A model generated the notes under the pieces. That model saw only the letters and a program-made list of their open reading frames with translations. It was not told the origin of the DNA and ran no database searches. A stretch of DNA of 64,000 nucleotides, taken from the IMG/VR virus record IMGVR_UViG_3300028844_004047, positions 16,350-80,349 of that record. One strand, written 5' to 3'. The first letter of the stretch is position 1. The number at the start of each line of letters is the position of its first letter. Positions 1 through 8,098 of the stretch are shown here, piece by piece. The position numbers were made by a program, and so were the translations under genes. This DNA comes from a virus.

Positions 1-2
1 AC

Positions 3-92
3 ATTAAAGTTTTGCTAGGTGATAAAGTGGATCTAGAAGTTAGCGTCTATGATATGAATAAAGGACGTATAACTTATAGGCATAAACAGTGA
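3..92 (+). CDS. infA: Translation initiation factor IF-1, C-terminal part (5' end outside window)
   Basis: The frame is open from the window edge to TGA at 90-92. The 29 visible residues include LLGDKVDLEVSVYDMNKGRI followed by a basic end (TYRHK). They align by eye along their whole length with the C-terminal half of bacterial IF-1, where the equivalent stretch reads [20 protein letters not shown]. IF-1 is an OB-fold protein that occupies the ribosomal A site during initiation. A phage copy could bias initiation toward phage mRNAs; that role is inference. The start and N-terminus cannot be seen. Confidence 0.8.
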   Translation: MKVLLGDKVDLEVSVYDMNKGRITYRHKQ

Positions 93-133
93 GGATAATC
101 TTCACTATTCTAAAATAAAAAAAGGAGTCAAAT

Positions 134-367
134 ATGGACATACTTAATAAAATAAAAGGCTGGAGTTCAGCTCTAACAGAAGCAGGTATTAGTTTAATAT
201 CTTTAGCAGTTGTACTTGAAGTACTATTTAATGGACAGAATATTCCATTCTGGCCAAACATCAGTGTAATCGCAAATGTACAAAACATTATTGCTGGATT
301 TTCAGCACAAGGTCTTGTAGGTTTAGTAGCGATTTGGGTGTTATACCACATTTTTACAAGAAAATAA
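134..367 (+). CDS. Small membrane protein, function unknown
   Basis: 77 residues with two hydrophobic segments, about residues 17-34 and 55-74, separated by a short polar loop, so probably two membrane helices. AAGGAG lies just upstream of the ATG. It starts a run of closely spaced small genes that leads into the Fe-S cassette. Size and topology would allow a holin-like role, but nothing specific supports one. Confidence 0.6.
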   Translation: MDILNKIKGWSSALTEAGISLISLAVVLEVLFNGQNIPFWPNISVIANVQNIIAGFSAQGLVGLVAIWVLYHIFTRK

Positions 368-406
368 TAACGTAATAATTTGGTACAAAAATAAGGAGAC
401 CAAAAC

Positions 407-568
407 ATGACAAATTGGATAAAAAGTAGAGTAAAAGAAAGAACATCGCATTCAGGAGCGGCTTTAATTGCTATTGGTGTAATTGTTCTAATTGCTGGAC
501 CTTTTGCTAAATTGGCGGCATATGCCGCAATCGGTTATGGAGCATGGCAAATCTATAAAAAAGGTTAG
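407..568 (+). CDS. Small membrane protein (53 aa), function unknown
   Basis: A 53-codon frame with AAGGAG (393-398) eight bases before the ATG. The N-terminus is basic (MTNWIKSRVKERTS) and is followed by one long Ala/Gly/Ile/Val-rich hydrophobic stretch from about residue 17 to 48, ending in YKKG. This is a single-span or helical-hairpin inner-membrane protein. Its stop lies three bases before the ferredoxin start, so it is probably cotranscribed with the Fe-S genes. Confidence 0.6.
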   Translation: MTNWIKSRVKERTSHSGAALIAIGVIVLIAGPFAKLAAYAAIGYGAWQIYKKG

Positions 569-571
569 TGA

Positions 572-859
572 ATGCCCAAACTTACAGCCTTACATAAAGG
601 CAAGTCAATTCAAGTAGAATACACAGGCACAGACAATGTAATGATTGCCCTATACGATGATATCGATTGGGGAACTTGCGGAGGATCTTGTGCCTGTGGT
701 TCATGTATATGCACAGTACTTGAAGGAGAAGAATTTTTTAAAGACCCAAGTGAAGAAGAATTAGATATGCTTCACGCAGAAGGAAGACCTAACAGTCGTT
801 TAGGATGTCAACTAGATTTAGATAACGCACCCGATGGGAAAGTAAAAATTAGAATATGA
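572..859 (+). CDS. [2Fe-2S] ferredoxin, adrenodoxin-like
   Basis: 95 residues. Four cysteines have plant/adrenodoxin spacing: C36-x5-C42-x2-C45 and a distal C79 in the LGCQL motif, the usual ligands of one [2Fe-2S] cluster. It would carry electrons in the cytoplasm. Possible partners are the phage's own iron enzymes or host reductases (inference). The stop overlaps the next gene by four bases (ATGA), so it is translationally coupled to the SufT/DUF59 gene, with an A-type Fe-S carrier gene after that. Two extra cysteines (C40, C47) sit beside the ligand set. Confidence 0.88.
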   Translation: MPKLTALHKGKSIQVEYTGTDNVMIALYDDIDWGTCGGSCACGSCICTVLEGEEFFKDPSEEELDMLHAEGRPNSRLGCQLDLDNAPDGKVKIRI

Positions 860-1278
860 AAGTAGAAATAAAAGACTTCAATCGAAGTCCAGATGCAGAA
901 GGCAGTTTTGATTTAAAAATAACTGACCCAAATGTTAATCAAGAAGATATTAAAAAAGAACTTCGCGAAGTACATGATCCAGAAATCAGCATAAATATAT
1001 TTGAACTAGGATTAATTTATCATTGTGATGTTGTAGAAGGTAATTGTACAACAGTTATGACACTTACAAGTCCTTTTTGTCCAGTAGCAGGCGAGATGCC
1101 AATATGGACAGAACAAGCATTGTTAAAAGTGCCTGGTATTAATAAAGTAGATGTACAAATGACATTTGAACCTACATTTAATCCATCACAAATGAGTGAA
1201 ATTGCACAGTTCACATTAAATTTAGGAGATGATAACCACGATGACGAGTATGTTACCAACTATCACAGATTCCGCTAG
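856..1278 (+). CDS. SufT/PaaD-like Fe-S maturation protein (DUF59, MIP18 family)
   Basis: 140 residues. The core from about residue 31 to 105 has the family's VHDPE signature, followed by NIFELGLIY and then TLTSPFCPVAGEMP with the conserved cysteine. MIP18/SufT proteins help deliver Fe-S clusters to target proteins. The start overlaps the ferredoxin stop (ATGA) and the 3' end overlaps the A-type carrier gene, a tightly coupled three-gene Fe-S operon. The last 20 residues (GDDNHDDEY and onward) are acidic and look unstructured. Confidence 0.8.
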   Translation: MKVEIKDFNRSPDAEGSFDLKITDPNVNQEDIKKELREVHDPEISINIFELGLIYHCDVVEGNCTTVMTLTSPFCPVAGEMPIWTEQALLKVPGINKVDVQMTFEPTFNPSQMSEIAQFTLNLGDDNHDDEYVTNYHRFR

Positions 1279-1579
1279 AAATTACTTAATTAAAACGGCA
1301 GACAAACAAAATGCAACTAATGTATACTTTGGTGTACAAGGTGGCGGTTGTGCAGGTTTTAAATATAAATGGGATTCTATCGAAACGGATAAAATCAATC
1401 CTGAAGATGAAGTTATTAAATTAGATGAAGAAAAAAATCTAATTATTGATAAGTTTAGTTTATTCTATATTATGGGAACAACTATAGATTATAAAGAAAG
1501 TTTTGGAGGTTCCCAAATTGTAATTGAAAACCCCCAAGCAACTAGTTCTTGCGGTTGCGGAGAATCAGTAGCATTTTAA
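1241..1579 (+). CDS. A-type Fe-S cluster carrier (IscA/SufA/HesB family)
   Basis: With the ATG at 1241 the protein has 112 residues. It carries the three family cysteines: C37 in GGGCAGF, and C104 and C106 in the C-terminal SCGCGES motif. This is the cluster-binding signature of IscA/SufA/ErpA proteins. In-frame ATGs also exist at 1229 and 1250. TAGGAG at 1222-1227 abuts 1229 too closely, so 1241 is preferred. The gene overlaps the DUF59 gene by 38 bases and ends directly against the oppositely oriented protease gene. Confidence 0.88.
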   Translation: MTSMLPTITDSARNYLIKTADKQNATNVYFGVQGGGCAGFKYKWDSIETDKINPEDEVIKLDEEKNLIIDKFSLFYIMGTTIDYKESFGGSQIVIENPQATSSCGCGESVAF

Positions 1580-2665
1580 CTACTTTGGTGGATTAATACC
1601 TTTTGGTTCCATCGGTTCCACTGGTTCCACTTCTTGTTTTTCTTCCTTCTTACTTAAAGACTCCCAATCACCTAACTCAAACGTATGAGTTGACACTTCC
1701 CCGGATTCTACATTTTCAACCTTAACTGTGGCCATTTCTCCGTCTAACTTTGTTTTTAAGTATTCGAAGATATCACCATACTCTTTTACCTGGATCCCAT
1801 CAATTTCTAGAATGTAAGATTCGCTTGTCATTCCAGCAATATAGAGATTACTCTCAGGCGAGGCCTTTATTTTTACCCTCTTCATATCAACGTCGAAATC
1901 AACTTCGATGTTTAAAGCAGGTCTTCGTACTTTGCCGTACGAAAGTATTCTGTCGTAAACCCATCTCACATCATCTAAATGAATGCTCATTGCCCAGGCT
2001 TGTGTCTTTGCAGTCGGGTCACGAGATAGAATCATAAGTGTATTGATGCCTATTAAATCACCATGTTCATCGAACAATGGTCCGCCACTATTACCTGGCA
2101 TTATAAGTGCATCTGATTGTATTAGTCTTTGCCACGGTGAAGACACAAATCGTTTTGGATTGCTAACAATACCTTTACTAACACTCCAAATCATACCTTG
2201 CGGATGACCGATAACATAAATGTCTTCTCCAAAGTTAGGATCTTTGCCCCACTTAACAGGATTAAATTTATAATCCTTTGGTAGGTCAATTTTTATTACT
2301 GCAATGTCAGAAAGAATATCAAATCCAACAATAGTTGCATTATATTCTGTCATGGATTCGTCTTCATACATCCATACTGAAATTGTATTACCTTTTTCGA
2401 TAACGTGATAGTTAGTAATAATATGTCCTTCTTTTGACATAATAATACCTGACCCTAAACCAGAGCCCTGCTCCGGTGGAGGTACTGGAATCATGTTACC
2501 TGATGTTTCGTCTATAGTCGGTGTTACGTTTTTAATAGAAACAAAAACAGTTGACTTTAAATTGTTGTCAATATTTTTTAATCCACTAGTAGCAGTATCA
2601 GTAAAACTGAAATATGTGATTATGCTAACGCAGGCGACTAATAGGAATTGTTGAACTCGCATCAT
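1580..2665 (-). CDS. HtrA/DegP-like trypsin-family serine protease, exported
   Basis: 361 residues. An N-terminal hydrophobic segment (residues 7-20) suggests Sec export or membrane anchoring. The protease domain has the chymotrypsin-fold triad H87 (NYHVI), D120 (SDIAVI) and S193 (MPGNSGGP). A PDZ-like region follows at about 255-335, and a Pro/Glu/Lys-rich tail closes the protein. HtrA proteins act in the periplasm on misfolded or specific substrates, so the phage version may process envelope or virion proteins (inference). It is expressed with the upstream Zn-protein gene, which it overlaps by 41 bases, from a minus-strand late promoter. Confidence 0.85.
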   Translation of the reverse strand: MMRVQQFLLVACVSIITYFSFTDTATSGLKNIDNNLKSTVFVSIKNVTPTIDETSGNMIPVPPPEQGSGLGSGIIMSKEGHIITNYHVIEKGNTISVWMYEDESMTEYNATIVGFDILSDIAVIKIDLPKDYKFNPVKWGKDPNFGEDIYVIGHPQGMIWSVSKGIVSNPKRFVSSPWQRLIQSDALIMPGNSGGPLFDEHGDLIGINTLMILSRDPTAKTQAWAMSIHLDDVRWVYDRILSYGKVRRPALNIEVDFDVDMKRVKIKASPESNLYIAGMTSESYILEIDGIQVKEYGDIFEYLKTKLDGEMATVKVENVESGEVSTHTFELGDWESLSKKEEKQEVEPVEPMEPKGINPPK

Positions 2666-2903
2666 ATTTTAATGTCCTTTTTCGTAATGCACTATCTTTT
2701 TGTGCAAGTTTATAAACGTCACCACAACAACCGCAGTAGTGATTAACCCATTTATTCAGTCGAGATGTGCTGATGTCCTTTGAACTTCTAAGGAATAAAC
2801 TTGAACAATTATCACACAATAATGCGTAAACTTGCAAACTTCTTTTAGTTGCAAAGCCCTTACGTCGATGCCATTGCTTAATAAATGTATATCCTAAATA
2901 CAT
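2625..2903 (-). CDS. Small zinc-ribbon-like protein
   Basis: 92 residues with CDNC at about 30-33 and CGCC at about 57-60. The spacing suits a four-cysteine zinc ribbon like those at the N-termini of phage HNH nucleases, but no HNH motif follows. The rest is Arg/Lys-rich, so nucleic-acid binding is plausible. The start codon lies only about six bases past a minus-strand GATAAATA element with no Shine-Dalgarno sequence, so the late mRNA may be leaderless. The 3' end overlaps the protease gene. Confidence 0.5.
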   Translation of the reverse strand: MYLGYTFIKQWHRRKGFATKRSLQVYALLCDNCSSLFLRSSKDISTSRLNKWVNHYCGCCGDVYKLAQKDSALRKRTLKYDASSTIPISRLR

Positions 2904-2908
2904 ACTAG

Positions 2909-2916
2909 TATTTATC
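2909..2916 (-). promoter_or_regulatory. T4-like late promoter (minus strand)
   Basis: GATAAATA read on the minus strand matches the T4 late -10 consensus TATAAATA at seven of eight bases. It faces the Zn-protein and protease genes and lies about 30 bases from the plus-strand late promoter at 2946, forming a divergent late-promoter pair. Confidence 0.55.
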
Positions 2917-2945
2917 TTTTTAGCGTTCGGCTATCGTAATTCGTT

Positions 2946-2953
2946 GATAAATA
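2946..2953 (+). promoter_or_regulatory. T4-like late promoter
   Basis: GATAAATA lies 37 bases before the start of the structural gene at 2991, with a GGAG ribosome-binding site in between. Confidence 0.65.
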
Positions 2954-2990
2954 ATAGTACGAAATTATTTAATCTGCAGGAGTTATAACA

Positions 2991-3683
2991 ATGGCGAAAC
3001 AAGCAATCAACATTGGAAGTAGTGCAAATGATGGCGCAGGTGATCCTTTAAGAACCGCCTTTACTAAAATTAACGAAAACTTCACTGAAGTCTACACAGA
3101 ATTAGGTGGATCAAGTTTAAGTAATATTAGTATTACAGGCAACACTATTGGAACAGATGATACCAACGGAAATATTACATTAAGTCCGAATGGTACAGGT
3201 GCTATTGTTGTAGATACTTCTAAAAATTTACAATTTACTACACACACTGATAATGCAGTCTTAAAATTTGATGCAAGTGGTAATGTAGTAATAAGTTCAG
3301 TAGTTGATGATGGAACAACAGTTACAATGGGTGACATTGCAATAAATGGAACAACATCTACACTAACAACAACTACAAATGATATTAACCTAGTACCAGG
3401 TGGTGGCGAAGTTAATGTTAGTGGTCACGTTTTAAGTGATACAACAAACACAAAAGATTTAGGCTCTGCGGCAAACGTATGGCGTGGGATCTTTGGAACA
3501 AAATTAACCGCAACAGGTGATAGAATCAATATTACTACAACACATACACCAGCAAGTGCTCAAGGCGCCGCAGGTGATTTAGCAGGTGATGTAGCCATAG
3601 ACGCAAGTTATATCTATTACTGTACTGCGGCACATGATGGCGCAACTGCTATCTGGAAAAAAGTCGCACTAGTGGCATTCTAA
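2991..3683 (+). CDS. Virion structural / tail-fibre-like protein
   Basis: 230 residues. The N-terminus (INIGSSANDGAGDPLRTAF then KINENFTEVY) is a module also present in the next gene and common in marine T4-like tail proteins. The middle is Thr/Asn/Gly-rich and beta-repetitive, typical of trimeric fibres. The C-terminus (GDLAGDVAIDASYIYYC, then DGATAIWKKVAL) recurs in the protein encoded at 8099, so the two probably share an end or tip domain. Strong RBS (CAGGAG) and an upstream late promoter. Confidence 0.75.
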   Translation: MAKQAINIGSSANDGAGDPLRTAFTKINENFTEVYTELGGSSLSNISITGNTIGTDDTNGNITLSPNGTGAIVVDTSKNLQFTTHTDNAVLKFDASGNVVISSVVDDGTTVTMGDIAINGTTSTLTTTTNDINLVPGGGEVNVSGHVLSDTTNTKDLGSAANVWRGIFGTKLTATGDRINITTTHTPASAQGAAGDLAGDVAIDASYIYYCTAAHDGATAIWKKVALVAF

Positions 3684-3698
3684 GGATAGGAGAACACA

Positions 3699-4580
3699 AT
3701 GGCTGGAACTAAAAGAGTAATTAATATAGGAACAAATGCAGACGACGGTACAGGTGACTTACTTCGTGCGGCGTTTGAAAAAGTAAATCAAAACTTTGAT
3801 GATGTATGGACATATGGTGCAGTTAATAGTAATTTAAATATTACTGCTGATACCATTGCTGGTACAACTGATGTTATCGTGGATCCTGCAGATTCAGGTG
3901 CTTTTAAAGTAGCCGGTGATACCATCATTAATCCAAACAATGGTAATTATAACTTTACTGTTAATACAGATTTAGCCAATGACGTTTTATATGTTAAAGG
4001 TAGTTCGGGTTTTGTTGGTATTAAGAATAATGCTCCAACAGTACCACTTGATGTAACAGGTGATGCTAAAGTTTCAGGTACTGCAACATTAACGACTTTA
4101 AGTGTAACTGGAAATACAACACTAGGTGACAGTAATACAGATACAGTTAATTATGTTGCAAAATCTAGTTCAGACTTCTTACCAGTTAGTACTACACAAA
4201 ATTTAGGTGGTGCTAGTAATCGTTGGGGAAATGTTTATTCAACTAACCTTGATGTAAGTGGAAGTATTAGTGGTACATTTACTGGTAATATGACAAGCAC
4301 ACTAACAGGTGATGTTAATAACACTAACGTAACAAGTGTTAACTTAAACGTAACAGGCCCTAGTAACGTTCAAAACTTAACTGTAACGGGTGATTTAGTT
4401 GTACAGGGTACAACTACTACTCTTGAAACAAACGACGTTTTAGTTAATAATCAAATTACATTTGAAGGTACAACTGCTGACGCACACGAAACAATTTTAA
4501 CAGTTACAGAACCTACACAAGATAACACAATTACTTTTAAAAACGCAACTGGTACAGTAGCATTTAGCATTTTTAACTGA
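3699..4580 (+). CDS. Tail-fibre-like protein, N-terminal part (frame broken by 7-bp duplication)
   Basis: 293 residues beginning with the INIGTNADDGTGDLLRAAF module shared with the preceding gene, then Thr/Asn/Gly-rich beta-structured sequence. The frame runs into TGA at 4578-4580 directly after the tandem repeat AGCATTT-AGCATTT (4559-4572). Removing one copy restores one continuous frame to 5619, about 637 residues, reading ATGTVAFLTDVPSGINDLSD across the junction. This is probably one tail-fibre gene disrupted by a 7-bp insertion; phase variation or assembly error are both possible. Start ATG 3699, with AGGAG upstream. Confidence 0.7.
   Translation: MAGTKRVINIGTNADDGTGDLLRAAFEKVNQNFDDVWTYGAVNSNLNITADTIAGTTDVIVDPADSGAFKVAGDTIINPNNGNYNFTVNTDLANDVLYVKGSSGFVGIKNNAPTVPLDVTGDAKVSGTATLTTLSVTGNTTLGDSNTDTVNYVAKSSSDFLPVSTTQNLGGASNRWGNVYSTNLDVSGSISGTFTGNMTSTLTGDVNNTNVTSVNLNVTGPSNVQNLTVTGDLVVQGTTTTLETNDVLVNNQITFEGTTADAHETILTVTEPTQDNTITFKNATGTVAFSIFN
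4559..4572 (+). repeat. Perfect 7-bp tandem duplication (AGCATTT x2) causing frameshift
   Basis: Two adjacent identical heptamers at 4559-4565 and 4566-4572 inside a tail-fibre gene. Seven bases shift the frame by +1; deleting one unit joins the frames of 3699-4580 and 4561-5619 exactly. Confidence 0.85.
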
Positions 4581-5619
4581 TGTTCCAAGTGGTATAAACG
4601 ATTTAAGTGATGTTGATACTTCAACAACTCCTCCAACTAATGGACAAGCATTAGTTTGGAACAATGCTAATTTAGAATGGGAACCAGGCACAGTTGGTGG
4701 TGCTTCAGAAATAAATGATTTAACTGCGGCAGTAACATGGGCAAATATTCCAGATGCAAATGTTCCAGCAAGTGCAGTAACACAACACCAAGCGGCATTG
4801 AGTGTAACAGAATCACAAATTAGTGATTTAGGAACTTACTTAACAAGTGTTCCAGCACAGACGTTTGCTAGTTTAACAGGTAAACCAACTACGATAGCAG
4901 GTTATGGAATTACAGATGCATTTGATGGTGCATACGGATCGTTGACAGGAACTCCAACAATGTATGCTAACTCCGACGTTGATGCCCACTTAAACCAATC
5001 AAATCCAACTAGTGGATACGTTCTTTCTTGGAATGGTTCTGATTATGCTTGGGTGGCAAACAGTAGCGGCGGTGCAACAAGTATCAATACTGCTGGTAAC
5101 ACAGGAACAGGTAGCGTAACTTTTGCAAGTGAAACATTAACTGCAACAGGAACAACAAACCAAATTAATGTTAATGCGGCAGGTTTTGCTTTAAGTTTCA
5201 GTTTAGATGCAGATTTAACTGGGTTAACAACAATTAACACACATACTATTCCAAGTGGTACAGGAACACTAGCATTAACAGGTGATCATCCGCAACATAC
5301 TTTTGTTATTGCCGCTAGTGGATCAACGGATTATACATTTAGTGATGGTGATAATCATTGGTTCCCAACTACAGAGAATGATCCTGTATTATACTTACGC
5401 AGAGGCGAAACTTATATCTTTAATGTAAATGCATTAAGTGGTTCACACCCATTTGAGATTAGGGTAAGTAATGGCGGTAGTGCATACAGTACTGGTGTAA
5501 CGAACAATGGTGCAACAAGTGGAAACGTTACTTTTAAAGTACCTATGTCAGCACCTGCAACATTATACTACCAATGTACTTCACACGCAGGAATGGGCAA
5601 TACGATTAATATAGTATAA
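4561..5619 (+). CDS. Tail-fibre-like protein, C-terminal part with cupredoxin-like domain
   Basis: The frame is open from 4561 to 5619 with no convincing start of its own (a weak TTG at 4798), so it is read as the continuation of the gene beginning at 3699. After fibre-like repeats, the last ~105 residues form a cupredoxin-like beta-sandwich. Candidate type-1 copper ligands are visible: His in GSHPFEI, and Cys, His and Met in YYQCTSHAGMG. This domain caps structural proteins in related marine phages (family knowledge). Whether copper is bound is unknown. Confidence 0.65.
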   Translation, partial: HLAFLTDVPSGINDLSDVDTSTTPPTNGQALVWNNANLEWEPGTVGGASEINDLTAAVTWANIPDANVPASAVTQHQAALSVTESQISDLGTYLTSVPAQTFASLTGKPTTIAGYGITDAFDGAYGSLTGTPTMYANSDVDAHLNQSNPTSGYVLSWNGSDYAWVANSSGGATSINTAGNTGTGSVTFASETLTATGTTNQINVNAAGFALSFSLDADLTGLTTINTHTIPSGTGTLALTGDHPQHTFVIAASGSTDYTFSDGDNHWFPTTENDPVLYLRRGETYIFNVNALSGSHPFEIRVSNGGSAYSTGVTNNGATSGNVTFKVPMSAPATLYYQCTSHAGMGNTINIV

Positions 5620-5637
5620 ATTAGTAGTTGATATTAT

Positions 5638-5645
5638 TATAAATA
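5638..5645 (+). promoter_or_regulatory. T4-like late promoter (perfect TATAAATA)
   Basis: An exact match to the T4 late consensus 23 bases before the ATG at 5668, with AGAAGGA as the RBS. Confidence 0.75.
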
Positions 5646-5667
5646 CTACTAATAAGAAGGAAATATA

Positions 5668-8043
5668 ATGGCATCACCTGTTTGGTACACTACTGCGAGT
5701 AATCTAGGCGTAATACAAGAAGGTCAATTTTACCAATTTGGCTTAGACGCAAGAGATCCGGCTGGCGGAACAATTGAATATTCAATTGTATCTGGTAAAC
5801 TTCCTGACGGTATCGAACTAGCGAACAATGGGCTATTATTTGGTAACCCAAGAAAAGTAGTACAAGGTGTACCTGTTGAAGTAAACAGAGATGTTACTAG
5901 CAAGTTTTCTATTAGAGCAAAAGATTCCACTGGTATTGTTAATGATAAAACATTTCAGTTAATAGTAACAGGGCAAGATATTCCTACATGGGAAAGCACA
6001 CAGTTTTTAGGAAACTATATCGATTTCCAATATATTAATAAACAAATTTTAGTAAATGATTCGGATACCGAGGATACATTAACATACGAATTGTTAAGTG
6101 GATCATTACCAACCGGAACAGAATTAACAAATGACGGTTATATAAGAGGATTCATACAGCCACAACTAGTTCAAGGTAGTAGCAATGTAGGAAGTTTTGA
6201 CACTTCAGCATTTGATACTGAATTATTTGATTTTGGACAAGGTGTTGGTAGTTATAGTAAAATGCACCACTTTGTTGTTAGAGCAAGTGATGGAAAAGCA
6301 TTCATTGTTAAAGAATTTAGTATATATGTATTTGGTGCTTTTGATTTAAAAGCAGATAATGACACAATTACTGCTGATAAAGATGATTTATTAATTCAAG
6401 CAGACACAAGTAGTCAATACGGTCCAATTATTAGACACGCAGATAGTAATATTGGAACATTCTTACATGACAATATGTTTAGTTTTAAAGTAGATGCTAT
6501 TGATTATAGTGGTGCTGGTATTACTTACAGTATATACGCCGGAGATGCCGCATGGGATCAAGCAGGTTATGATACAGAATTGTTTGATGCTATCGAAGGA
6601 GAAATGCCTGAAGGTTTAACTATTGATCCTAGTACAGGTTGGATACATGGTAAACTTCCTTTCTTAAATCAAGTTATTAAAGAATATTCATTTATTGTAA
6701 AAGCGGCAAGAACAAGTGATCCTGACAACTTTTACGATACACACCAGTTTACAATGAAGTTAATAACTAATAAAGATTTAGATATTACTTGGAACACTCC
6801 TAAAGATTTAGGAATATTACAAACAGGTGCGGCAAGTACTTTATTTGTTAATGCAACAAGTAAAAATAATACTGCTCTTGTATATGAATTACAACCTAAC
6901 AGTAAATTGCCACAAGGATTAAAATTAAATTCAACAGGCGAACTTGAAGGTAGAGCAAGTTTTAAAACATTCCAGTTAGATTCTGGTACAACAAAATTAG
7001 ATGTTGTTCAAAATTCGGCAACAACCACAGTTGACGGAACTTATACATTCTCAATTAAAGCAAGAGACAACACAGGAACATTATTTAACACAAGAACATT
7101 CAGTGTTGTTGTTAAAAACGAGTATAGTGCACCTTACGAAGATTTATATATTGATTTATTACCAAGTCAAGTAGATAGAAATATTTGGAAAGATGTAATA
7201 TACAATAGACAAGATATTCCAGACGAAGATTTATACAGAGCAACAGATATTTACTTTGGTAGACAAGAACATCCTAGAATGTTATTCTTACCAGGATTAC
7301 CTGCAAACACATTGTCTAAATATTTTGAATCAGTTTACAAAAACCACCATGATATAAATTTAAGATTTGGTGATTTTAAATATGCAAAAGCAACTGACAA
7401 CAATAACAATCATATATATGATGTTGTGTATGTTGATATATTAGATAAGTTTGATCCTCCAGCAGGAACAGTATTAAATACTGCTAACTTAGAAATTAAA
7501 TATTCATCTATTAATAATCCAATTACAGTAGATGAATCAGCACATATCGAAAATACTAATTTAAGAGCAAGTGCAAATAATAATAAAGTTTTATATCCAG
7601 CAAGTTTAAGTCGTATGAAAAAACGTGTTGAAGATAAATTAGGTATCCAGGATAGTAGAACACTTCCACGTTGGATGACCAGTGTACAAGATGACGGTAC
7701 TGTATTAGGATTTACAAGTGCTTGTGTGATTGCATACTTAAAACCAGGAGCGGGTAAACGTATTCTTTATTATCTAGATATTAATAAAAATATTAATTTA
7801 AACAAAATTAACTTTACTGTAGATAGATATGTATTAGATGCATACTTCAGTAAAAATTATGATAAAGATAGTACACCAAAAGCATGGTTAGTAGGAGCAG
7901 AAACAACATTTGATTCAACAAACACTAGTTTAGATGGTAAGAATACAAGATTTTTCCCTAATATCGATACTAAACGTACAGATATTACAGATGGTAATAA
8001 TTATATCAAATTCCCAAGGAATGAGATAATTGACTTACCGTAA
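5668..8043 (+). CDS. Large structural protein with repeated Ig/cadherin-like domains
   Basis: 791 residues. Successive domains each carry a putative-Ig (He_PIG-like) signature: YSIVSGKLPDGIELANNGLL near residues 37-56, YELLSGSLPTGTELTNDGYI near 135-154, then GEMPEGLTIDPSTGWIHGKL and NSKLPQGLKLNSTGELEGRA. A distinct C-terminal region follows from about residue 490. Position among tail genes, a perfect late promoter and repeat architecture suggest a tail or baseplate-associated adhesion protein. Confidence 0.75.
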   Translation: MASPVWYTTASNLGVIQEGQFYQFGLDARDPAGGTIEYSIVSGKLPDGIELANNGLLFGNPRKVVQGVPVEVNRDVTSKFSIRAKDSTGIVNDKTFQLIVTGQDIPTWESTQFLGNYIDFQYINKQILVNDSDTEDTLTYELLSGSLPTGTELTNDGYIRGFIQPQLVQGSSNVGSFDTSAFDTELFDFGQGVGSYSKMHHFVVRASDGKAFIVKEFSIYVFGAFDLKADNDTITADKDDLLIQADTSSQYGPIIRHADSNIGTFLHDNMFSFKVDAIDYSGAGITYSIYAGDAAWDQAGYDTELFDAIEGEMPEGLTIDPSTGWIHGKLPFLNQVIKEYSFIVKAARTSDPDNFYDTHQFTMKLITNKDLDITWNTPKDLGILQTGAASTLFVNATSKNNTALVYELQPNSKLPQGLKLNSTGELEGRASFKTFQLDSGTTKLDVVQNSATTTVDGTYTFSIKARDNTGTLFNTRTFSVVVKNEYSAPYEDLYIDLLPSQVDRNIWKDVIYNRQDIPDEDLYRATDIYFGRQEHPRMLFLPGLPANTLSKYFESVYKNHHDINLRFGDFKYAKATDNNNNHIYDVVYVDILDKFDPPAGTVLNTANLEIKYSSINNPITVDESAHIENTNLRASANNNKVLYPASLSRMKKRVEDKLGIQDSRTLPRWMTSVQDDGTVLGFTSACVIAYLKPGAGKRILYYLDINKNINLNKINFTVDRYVLDAYFSKNYDKDSTPKAWLVGAETTFDSTNTSLDGKNTRFFPNIDTKRTDITDGNNYIKFPRNEIIDLP

Positions 8044-8049
8044 ATAAAT

Positions 8050-8057
8050 GATAAATA
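8050..8057 (+). promoter_or_regulatory. T4-like late promoter
   Basis: GATAAATA 41 bases before the ATG at 8099; a weaker TAAATAAAT lies just upstream. Confidence 0.65.
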
Positions 8058-8098
8058 AATATATTACAATATAAAGTAATACTTGGAGTTAAAGAAAT

